This document shows, piece after piece, positions 57,956 through 64,000 of a stretch of DNA of 64,000 nt (its first letter is position 1; each line of letters begins with the position of its first letter). The translations under genes and the position numbers were made by a program. The DNA is taken from contig NZ_WHUV01000006.1 in assembly GCF_009380155.1 (NCBI RefSeq), forward strand, positions 248,001-312,000, read 5' to 3'. Below the pieces are notes generated by a model. It saw nothing but the letters and a program-made list of their open reading frames with translations. It was not told the origin of the DNA and did no database searches. The stretch is from Pseudomonas piscis (GTDB taxonomy: Bacteria > Pseudomonadota > Gammaproteobacteria > Pseudomonadales > Pseudomonadaceae).

Positions 57956-58770
57956 GTGCCTTCGAGCAGCTGTTCTCGGGGAAGCTGCCACGGCTGGTGA
58001 TGTTCGACCTGGATGGCACCCTGGTCGACTCGGTGCCCGACCTGGCCGCCGCCGTGGACCAGATGCTGCTCGAGCTGGGCCGTCCGCCCGCGGGGATCGA
58101 GGCGGTGCGCCAGTGGGTGGGCAATGGTGCACCGATGCTGGTGCGCCGGGCTCTGGCCAACAGCCTGGATCCGCAGGACATCGACGATGCCGAAGTCACC
58201 CAGGCCCTGGAGCTGTTCAACGCCGCCTACGAGGGTAGCCATGAGCTGACCGTGGTCTATCCCGGTGCGCGCGAGACCCTCAAGTGGTTGTACAAGCAGG
58301 GCGTGGAGCTGGCGCTGATCACCAACAAGCCCGAGCGCTTCGTCGCGCCCTTGCTGGACCAGATGCGCATCGGTCGCTATTTCCGCTGGATCATCGGCGG
58401 CGATACCCTGCCGCAGAAGAAGCCCGACCCGGCGGCGCTGTTCTTCGTGATGAAGATGGCCAGCATCCCGGCCTCGCAGTCGCTGTTCGTCGGCGACTCG
58501 CGCAGCGACGTGCTGGCGGCGCGGGCGGCGGGGGTCAAGTGCGTGGCGCTGAGCTACGGCTACAACCATGGACGGCCGATTGCCGAGGAGTCCCCGGCCC
58601 TGGTAATCGACGACTTGCGGGCGCTGATCCCCGGTTGCTTAGAACCTGCCGCTGAGATAACGTTGCCCGACGCTGTCCCATCCCCTTCTGGAAATTCCAT
58701 CGTGGTGGTCACTCGCAAACTCTGGATGAAAGTCATCAAGGCCTTGGCCCGTTGGCGTTGGCGCGCCTGA
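57952..58770 (+). CDS. gph: Phosphoglycolate phosphatase with a Trp-rich C-terminal tail
   Basis: A 272-residue HAD-family phosphatase that removes phosphate from 2-phosphoglycolate, a by-product of DNA repair. The nucleophile motif is [10 protein letters not shown] with Asp19 and Asp21. Motif II is [10 protein letters not shown], and the metal motif is [13 protein letters not shown]. The catalytic domain ends near residue 225 ([11 protein letters not shown]). About 45 further residues end in [20 protein letters not shown]. The last 14 codons overlap in frame a putative trpE leader peptide. Either the reading frame extends through the leader because a stop was lost, or gph translation itself serves the attenuator. 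Confidence 0.93.
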   Translation: MSAFEQLFSGKLPRLVMFDLDGTLVDSVPDLAAAVDQMLLELGRPPAGIEAVRQWVGNGAPMLVRRALANSLDPQDIDDAEVTQALELFNAAYEGSHELTVVYPGARETLKWLYKQGVELALITNKPERFVAPLLDQMRIGRYFRWIIGGDTLPQKKPDPAALFFVMKMASIPASQSLFVGDSRSDVLAARAAGVKCVALSYGYNHGRPIAEESPALVIDDLRALIPGCLEPAAEITLPDAVPSPSGNSIVVVTRKLWMKVIKALARWRWRA

Positions 58771-58841
58771 TTTTTGTCTGGCCGGCCCTGCCGGCGTGTT
58801 TGCATACCTGACTGTTAGACCCTCAAGCCACGAGGCATCCC
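58726..58841 (+). promoter_or_regulatory. trpE leader region / putative attenuator
   Basis: From the in-frame ATG at 58726 a 14-residue peptide, [14 protein letters not shown], with two Trp codons (58753-58755 and 58759-58761), ends at the TGA of 58768-58770. A T-rich stretch follows, then a GC hairpin GCCGGC-CCT-GCCGGC (58781-58795) and GTGTTTGC. Tandem Trp codons before a hairpin 46 bases ahead of trpE fit transcription attenuation, which has been reported for trpE and trpGDC in P. putida. The T-tract after the hairpin is poor, so the terminator is not certain. Confidence 0.65.
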
Positions 58842-60329
58842 ATGATTCGCGAAGAATTCCTGCGCCTGGCCGCAGCCGGCTACAACCGTATCCCGCTGGC
58901 CTGCGAGACCATTGCCGACTTCGACACCCCGTTGTCGATCTACCTGAAACTGGCCGACCAGCCCAACTCCTACCTCCTGGAGTCGGTGCAGGGCGGCGAG
59001 AAATGGGGACGCTACTCGATCATCGGCCTGCCGTGCCGCACCGTCCTGCGGGTGCACGGCTACCGGGTCAGCCTGACCCACGACGGCGTCGAGATCGAAA
59101 GCCACGAAGTGGCCGACCCGTTGGCCTTCGTCGAGGAATTCAAGGCGCGCTACAACGTCCCGACCATCGCCGGCCTGCCACGCTTCAACGGTGGCCTGGT
59201 GGGGTATTTCGGTTATGACTGCGTGCGTTATGTGGAGCCTCGGCTGGGCCAGTGCCCGAACCCCGACCCGATCGGCGTACCGGACATCCTGCTGATGGTT
59301 TCCGATGCGGTGGTGGTGTTCGACAACCTGGCGGGCAAGATGCACGCCATCGTGCTGGCCGATCCGAGCCAGGACAATGCCTATGAAGCTGGTCAGGCGC
59401 GCCTGCAAGAGTTGCTCGAGCAGCTGCGCCAGCCGATCACGCCACGTCGCGGCCTGGACCTGGACCGCCCGCCGGCCGCCGAGCCGGTATTCCGCTCCAG
59501 CTTTACCCAGGGCGACTACGAGCGTGCGGTGGACACCATCAAGGAGTACATCCTGGCCGGTGACTGCATGCAGGTGGTGCCGTCCCAGCGCATGTCCATC
59601 GACTTCCACGCCGCACCCATCGACCTGTACCGGGCCTTGCGCTGCTTCAACCCGACTCCCTACATGTACTTCTTCAACTTCGGTGACTTCCACGTGGTGG
59701 GCAGTTCGCCGGAGGTGCTGGTGCGGGTCGAGGACAACCTGATCACCGTGCGGCCGATCGCCGGTACTCGTCCGCGGGGCGCCACTGAGGAAGCCGACCT
59801 GGCCCTGGAACAGGACCTGTTGTCCGACGCCAAGGAGATCGCCGAGCACTTGATGCTGATCGACCTGGGGCGCAACGACACCGGGCGGGTCTCGGAAATC
59901 GGCTCGGTGCGGCTCACCGAGAAGATGGTCATCGAGCGTTATTCCAACGTGATGCATATCGTGTCCAACGTCACCGGCCAACTGAAGGCAGGCCTGACCG
60001 CGATGGACGCACTGCGGGCGATCCTGCCGGCGGGCACCTTGTCCGGCGCACCGAAGATCCGCGCCATGGAAATCATCGACGAACTGGAGCCGGTCAAGCG
60101 CGGGATCTATGGCGGAGCCGTGGGCTACTTCGCCTGGAACGGCAACATGGATACCGCCATCGCCATCCGCACGGCGGTGATCAAGGATGGTGAACTGCAT
60201 GTCCAGGCCGGTGGCGGCATCGTCGCCGACTCGGTCCCGACCCTGGAGTGGGAAGAGACGCTGAACAAGCGTCGTGCAATGTTCCGTGCCGTGGCACTGG
60301 CTGAACAAACCCCCGCATCCAAGGCTTGA
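58842..60329 (+). CDS. trpE: Anthranilate synthase component I
   Basis: A 495-residue chorismate-using enzyme that with TrpG makes anthranilate. The feedback-inhibition element [20 protein letters not shown] (LLES) is present, so it should be Trp-sensitive. Catalytic blocks: [41 protein letters not shown] and [20 protein letters not shown]. The ATG has GAGG 8 bases upstream. The gene is 13 bases before trpG, so trpEGDC can be one transcript. Confidence 0.98.
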   Translation: MIREEFLRLAAAGYNRIPLACETIADFDTPLSIYLKLADQPNSYLLESVQGGEKWGRYSIIGLPCRTVLRVHGYRVSLTHDGVEIESHEVADPLAFVEEFKARYNVPTIAGLPRFNGGLVGYFGYDCVRYVEPRLGQCPNPDPIGVPDILLMVSDAVVVFDNLAGKMHAIVLADPSQDNAYEAGQARLQELLEQLRQPITPRRGLDLDRPPAAEPVFRSSFTQGDYERAVDTIKEYILAGDCMQVVPSQRMSIDFHAAPIDLYRALRCFNPTPYMYFFNFGDFHVVGSSPEVLVRVEDNLITVRPIAGTRPRGATEEADLALEQDLLSDAKEIAEHLMLIDLGRNDTGRVSEIGSVRLTEKMVIERYSNVMHIVSNVTGQLKAGLTAMDALRAILPAGTLSGAPKIRAMEIIDELEPVKRGIYGGAVGYFAWNGNMDTAIAIRTAVIKDGELHVQAGGGIVADSVPTLEWEETLNKRRAMFRAVALAEQTPASKA

Positions 60330-60342
60330 GGAGTTTCCACCT

Positions 60343-60936
60343 ATGTTGCTGATGATCGATAACTACGACTCCTTTACCTATAACGTCGTGCAGTACCTGG
60401 GCGAACTGGGTGCCGAGGTGAAGGTGGTGCGCAATGACGAACTGACCGTGGCCGAGATCGAGGCGCTCAAGCCCGAGCGCATCGTGGTCTCCCCAGGCCC
60501 CTGCACGCCGACCGAGGCCGGGGTTTCCATCGAGGCGATCATGCATTTCGCCGGCAAGCTGCCGATCCTCGGCGTCTGCCTGGGCCACCAGTCCATCGGC
60601 CAGGCCTTCGGCGGCCAGGTAGTACGGGCCCGCCAGGTGATGCATGGCAAGACCAGCCCGGTATTCCACCGTGACCTGGGGGTGTTCAGCGGCCTGAACA
60701 TGCCGCTGACCGTGACCCGCTACCACTCCCTGGTGGTCAAGCGCGAGACCCTGCCCGAGTGCCTGGAGATCACCGCCTGGACCCAACTGGACGACGGCTC
60801 CGTGGACGAGATCATGGGGCTGCGGCACAAGACACTGAACATCGAGGGTGTGCAATTCCACCCTGAATCCATCCTCACCGAGCAGGGCCACGAGCTGTTC
60901 GCCAACTTCCTCAAACAGAGCGGCGGCACGCGCTAA
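60343..60936 (+). CDS. trpG: Anthranilate synthase component II (glutamine amidotransferase)
   Basis: A 197-residue class I amidotransferase supplying ammonia to TrpE. The catalytic Cys79 is in [11 protein letters not shown], and the His/Glu pair is in [13 protein letters not shown]. The start [19 protein letters not shown] is typical. It may also serve p-aminobenzoate synthesis, as TrpG does in several bacteria. The intact triad contrasts with the degenerate amidotransferase encoded at 984-1709. Confidence 0.97.
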   Translation: MLLMIDNYDSFTYNVVQYLGELGAEVKVVRNDELTVAEIEALKPERIVVSPGPCTPTEAGVSIEAIMHFAGKLPILGVCLGHQSIGQAFGGQVVRARQVMHGKTSPVFHRDLGVFSGLNMPLTVTRYHSLVVKRETLPECLEITAWTQLDDGSVDEIMGLRHKTLNIEGVQFHPESILTEQGHELFANFLKQSGGTR

Positions 60937-60945
60937 GGACTTTTC

Positions 60946-61995
60946 ATGGATATCAAGACTGCCCTGAGCCGTATCGTCGGCCACCTGGACCTGAGCACCG
61001 ATGAGATGCGCGATGTCATGCGCGAGATCATGACCGGCCAATGCACCGATGCGCAGATTGGCGCCTTCATGATGGCCATGCGCATGAAGAGCGAAAGCAT
61101 CGACGAGATCGTCGGTGCCGTGTCGGTGATGCGTGAGCTGGCCGACAAGGTCGAACTCAAGACCCTCGACGGCGTGGTGGATGTGGTCGGCACCGGCGGT
61201 GACGGCGCCAACATCTTCAACGTGTCCACCGCTTCGGCCTTCGTGGTGTCCGCCGCCGGCTGCACCGTGGCCAAGCATGGCAACCGCGCGGTATCCGGCA
61301 AGAGCGGCAGCGCCGACCTGCTGGAAGCGGCGGGTGTCTACCTGAACCTGACCCCGGTCCAGGTGGCGCGCTGCATCGACAACGTCGGCATTGGCTTCAT
61401 GTTCTCCCAATCCCACCATGGCGCCATGAAACATGCCGCCGGCCCGCGTCGTGACCTGGGCCTGCGCACCCTGTTCAACATGCTCGGCCCGCTTACGAAT
61501 CCGGCTGGCGTGAAGCACCAGGTAGTGGGCGTGTTCACCCAGGCCCTGTGCCGGCCGTTAGCCGAAGTGCTGCAGCGCATGGGCAGCAAGCATGTGCTAG
61601 TGGTGCATTCCCAGGATGGCCTGGACGAATTCAGCCTGGCGGCGCCGACTTATGTCGCGGAGCTGAAAAACGACCAGATCACCGAGTATTGGGTGCAGCC
61701 GGAAGATCTGGGCATCAAGAGCCAGAGCCTGTTCGGCCTGGTGGTGGAGAGCCCGGCGGCTTCCCTGGAGCTGATCCGTGATGCCCTGGGACGGCGCAAG
61801 ACCGAACATGGCCAGAAGGCCGCCGAGATGATCGTGCTCAATGCCGGCGCCGCTTTGTATGCTGCGGATCACGCCAGCAGCCTCAAAGAAGGGGTGGCCC
61901 TGGCCCACGATGCCTTGCACACCGGCCTGGCCCGGGAGAAGCTCGAGGAGTTGGGAGCCTTTACCGCGGTGTTCAAGCAGGAGAATGAAGGATGA
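60946..61995 (+). CDS. trpD: Anthranilate phosphoribosyltransferase
   Basis: A 349-residue enzyme that attaches phosphoribose from PRPP to anthranilate. The PRPP-binding loop is [37 protein letters not shown] and the [22 protein letters not shown] anthranilate region are intact. It lies 9 bases after trpG and overlaps trpC by four bases (ATGA). Confidence 0.98.
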   Translation: MDIKTALSRIVGHLDLSTDEMRDVMREIMTGQCTDAQIGAFMMAMRMKSESIDEIVGAVSVMRELADKVELKTLDGVVDVVGTGGDGANIFNVSTASAFVVSAAGCTVAKHGNRAVSGKSGSADLLEAAGVYLNLTPVQVARCIDNVGIGFMFSQSHHGAMKHAAGPRRDLGLRTLFNMLGPLTNPAGVKHQVVGVFTQALCRPLAEVLQRMGSKHVLVVHSQDGLDEFSLAAPTYVAELKNDQITEYWVQPEDLGIKSQSLFGLVVESPAASLELIRDALGRRKTEHGQKAAEMIVLNAGAALYAADHASSLKEGVALAHDALHTGLAREKLEELGAFTAVFKQENEG

Positions 61996-62828
61996 GTGTG
62001 CCGACAGTTCTGGAAAATATCCTCGCCCGCAAGGTCGAGGAAGTTGCCGAGCGCAGCGCGCGCGTCACCCTGGCCGAGCTGGAGAGCCTGGCCCGGGCAG
62101 CCGATGCTCCGCGTGGGTTCGCCAAGGCGCTGCAGGAGCAGGTCAAGCTCAAGCAGCCGGCGGTGATCGCCGAGATCAAGAAGGCCTCGCCAAGCAAGGG
62201 CGTGATCCGCGAGGACTTCGTGCCTGCCGATATCGCCAAGAGTTATGAGAAGGGCGGCGCCACTTGCCTGTCGGTGCTCACCGACGTGGATTATTTCCAG
62301 GGTGCCGACCTCTACCTGCAGCAGGCGCGCGCGGCGTGCAAGCTGCCGGTGATCCGCAAGGACTTCATGATCGATCCCTACCAGATCGTCGAGGCACGGG
62401 CCCTGGGTGCTGATTGCGTGCTGCTGATCGTCGCCGCGCTGGACGACGGGCGAATGGCCGAGCTGGCATCGGTGGCCAAGGGCGTTGGCCTGGATGTACT
62501 GGTGGAAGTGCACGATGGCGATGAACTCGAGCGGGCGCTGAAGACCCTCGACACGCCGCTGGTCGGGGTCAACAACCGCAACCTGCACACCTTCGAGGTC
62601 GATCTGGAAACCACCCTCGACCTGCTGCCGCGGATTCCTCGCGAGCGCCTGGTGATTACCGAGAGCGGCATCCTCAACCGTGCCGATGTCGAGTTGATGG
62701 AGATCAGCGACGTCTATTCGTTCCTGGTGGGCGAGGCCTTCATGCGGGCCGAGAACCCGGGTACCGAGTTGCAGCGCCTGTTCTTCCCGGAGCGTGGCGT
62801 GCCGGTGACGGGCTCGACCCTGGACTGA
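61992..62828 (+). CDS. trpC: Indole-3-glycerol phosphate synthase
   Basis: A 278-residue TIM-barrel enzyme, monofunctional (not fused to TrpF). Motifs: [58 protein letters not shown] and ITESGI. It is the last gene of trpEGDC, followed by a good terminator at 62846. Confidence 0.98.
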   Translation: MSVPTVLENILARKVEEVAERSARVTLAELESLARAADAPRGFAKALQEQVKLKQPAVIAEIKKASPSKGVIREDFVPADIAKSYEKGGATCLSVLTDVDYFQGADLYLQQARAACKLPVIRKDFMIDPYQIVEARALGADCVLLIVAALDDGRMAELASVAKGVGLDVLVEVHDGDELERALKTLDTPLVGVNNRNLHTFEVDLETTLDLLPRIPRERLVITESGILNRADVELMEISDVYSFLVGEAFMRAENPGTELQRLFFPERGVPVTGSTLD

Positions 62829-62845
62829 ACCTGAGACGATGAACG

Positions 62846-62866
62846 AGCCGGCAATGCCGGCTTTTT
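62846..62866 (+). terminator. Terminator of the trpEGDC operon
   Basis: AGCCGGC-AAT-GCCGGCT is a perfect 7-bp stem followed by TTTT. It lies 17 bases after the trpC stop. Confidence 0.9.
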
Positions 62867-62896
62867 CATGATTATTGCCAAGGAATTGCCGCTGCC

Positions 62897-63598
62897 ATGA
62901 CCCAACCCCTCGCGCTTACCGTCGAAGCCGGCCTGCAGGCCGAGCAGGATCTGCTGGCCCAGGTTTGTGCCGGTGACCAGGAATTCGGCCTGCTGTTCTG
63001 GCAGCCCAGTGACCGGGCGCTGGTGATGCCCCGGCGCTTGAGCCGCTTGCCGGGGTTCGAACAGGCCTGCGAGGCCTCACGAGCCAATGGCTGGCCGGTA
63101 TTGCTGCGAGAAACCGGCGGCGAGCCGGTGCCGCAATCGGCGGCCACGGTGAATATCGCGCTGGTGTATGCCCCGCCGCGCAGCGAAGGCGACCAGGGCC
63201 GGATCGAAACCGCCTACCGGCGCCTATGCCAGCCAATCTGCGACCTGCTCAGCGAACTGGGCGGCAATCCGTCGCTGGGGGAAGTGGAGGGGGCCTTCTG
63301 CGATGGGCGGTTCAACGTCAATCTCGATGGTCGCAAGATGGTCGGCACGGCCCAGCGCTGGCGCCAGAGCAAAGGTGGGCAGCGGCCGGTGGGCCTGGTG
63401 CATGGGGCGCTGCTGCTGGATGACGAGCGCGAATCCATGGTGGGAGCGGTCAATACCTTCAACCAGGCTTGCGCACTGGAGCAGCGTTGCCGGGCCGAAA
63501 GCCATATCGCCTTGCATGAGGCGTTTGCCGCCCCGGATGCCATGGCGCGCCTGGACAACCTGTATCGACAGATGCTTGGCAGTTTCCTGCCGGGCTAG
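62897..63598 (+). CDS. Biotin/lipoate-protein ligase-family protein
   Basis: A 233-residue protein resembling the catalytic domain of lipoate-protein ligase [21 protein letters not shown] resembles the RRxxGGGAVYHD substrate loop but lacks several conserved residues. The Lys in [18 protein letters not shown] matches the conserved adenylate-contacting Lys of the family. It is shorter than LplA. It may be an octanoyl/lipoyl transferase-like protein or may have diverged in function. The gene order trpC - this gene - vfr is conserved in Pseudomonas. It is convergent with vfr and shares the stop tetranucleotide with it. Confidence 0.82.
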   Translation: MTQPLALTVEAGLQAEQDLLAQVCAGDQEFGLLFWQPSDRALVMPRRLSRLPGFEQACEASRANGWPVLLRETGGEPVPQSAATVNIALVYAPPRSEGDQGRIETAYRRLCQPICDLLSELGGNPSLGEVEGAFCDGRFNVNLDGRKMVGTAQRWRQSKGGQRPVGLVHGALLLDDERESMVGAVNTFNQACALEQRCRAESHIALHEAFAAPDAMARLDNLYRQMLGSFLPG

Positions 63599-64000
63599 CG
63601 GGTACCGAAGACCACCATGGTCTTGCCCTTGACGTTCACCAGGTTGCGCTCTTCCAGATCCTTGAGGACGCGACCGACCATTTCCCGGGAGCAGCCGACG
63701 ATGCGCCCGATCTCCTGGCGGGTGACCTTGATCTGCATGCCGTCCGGATGGGTCATGGCGTCCGGCTGCTTGCACAGTTCAAGCAGGCAACGGGCGACAC
63801 GCCCGGTCACATCGAAGAAGGCCAGGTCGCCCACTTTGCGAGTGGTGTCGCGCAGGCGCTGGGCGATCTGGCCGCTGAGCGCATAGAGGATGTCCGGATC
63901 GCTCTGCGACAACTCGCGGAACTTGGCGTAGCTGATCTCGGCCACTTCGCATTCCACCTTGGCCCGGACCCAGGCGCTACGCAGTTGCTCGTGTCCCGCG
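63595..64000 (-). CDS. vfr: Vfr/CRP-family cAMP-responsive regulator, 5' part outside window
   Basis: The window has only the C-terminal 135 codons. They cover the end of the cyclic-nucleotide-binding domain and long dimer helix ([26 protein letters not shown]) and the winged helix-turn-helix, with recognition helix in [28 protein letters not shown]. The last residues are VFGTR. Neighbours (trpC and the ligase-like gene) match P. aeruginosa vfr. Vfr activates virulence and catabolic genes with cAMP. The frame is still open at the window edge. Confidence 0.93.
   Translation of the reverse strand, partial: AGHEQLRSAWVRAKVECEVAEISYAKFRELSQSDPDILYALSGQIAQRLRDTTRKVGDLAFFDVTGRVARCLLELCKQPDAMTHPDGMQIKVTRQEIGRIVGCSREMVGRVLKDLEERNLVNVKGKTMVVFGTR

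Overview
The window is chromosomal DNA from a fluorescent-group Pseudomonas, most like the P. fluorescens / P. protegens / P. chlororaphis branch. GC content and coding density are high. Gene order matches the Pseudomonas core around rpsU-dnaG-rpoD, lptD-surA-pdxA-rsmA-apaGH, amgK-murU and trpEGDC-vfr. Protein sequences such as DavB, RpoD and LptD look like typical Pseudomonas orthologues. I see no prophage, integrase, insertion sequence or CRISPR array. Species assignment is from memory and was not searched.

Region 1 (1-10.1 kb) is PQQ cofactor synthesis. The operon pqqF-A-B-C-D-E plus an S9 prolyl oligopeptidase runs on the minus strand. It faces a plus-strand pair: a class III aminotransferase cut by the window edge, and a glutamine-amidotransferase-like protein that has lost its Cys-His-Glu triad. 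A tiny Pmp3/YqaE membrane protein and a 160-bp inverted-repeat element lie between them.

Region 2 (10.1-14.8 kb) holds davB-davA, which convert lysine to 5-aminovalerate. It also has an Lrp-type regulator, an aminotransferase with a Tat signal, and a tRNA-Ile with CAU anticodon.

Region 3 (14.8-25.9 kb) holds a large periplasmic-sensor/PAS/GGDEF/EAL protein, then rpoD, dnaG and rpsU (macromolecular synthesis operon). Divergent from these are tsaD, then plsY, folB and folK.

Region 4 (26-40.2 kb) is cca, the stress trio prkA-yeaH-spoVR, and the envelope/housekeeping series lptD-surA-pdxA-rsmA-apaG-apaH-glpE.

Region 5 (40.3-51.6 kb) has amgK-murU for cell-wall sugar recycling, a DnaJ/TerB-like protein, a DUF3530 protein, and the two-component system plus ABC transporter corresponding to P. 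aeruginosa agtSR-agtABCD (4-aminobutyrate and 5-aminovalerate uptake). DavBA makes 5-aminovalerate and Agt imports it, so two distant parts of the window serve one catabolic theme.

Region 6 (51.7-57.2 kb) interrupts the order I recall from P. aeruginosa (agtD next to rpe). It has a sigma-54 activator, a good sigma-54 promoter, two very similar iron-dependent alcohol dehydrogenases and, between them, a multi-spanning transporter. This looks like an accessory alcohol/aldehyde module of unknown substrate and is the best candidate here for an undescribed system.

Region 7 (57.3-64 kb) is rpe, gph, trpE, trpG, trpD, trpC, a lipoate-ligase-like gene and the 3' part of vfr/crp. The last 14 codons of gph read, in frame, as a Trp-rich leader peptide just before trpE.
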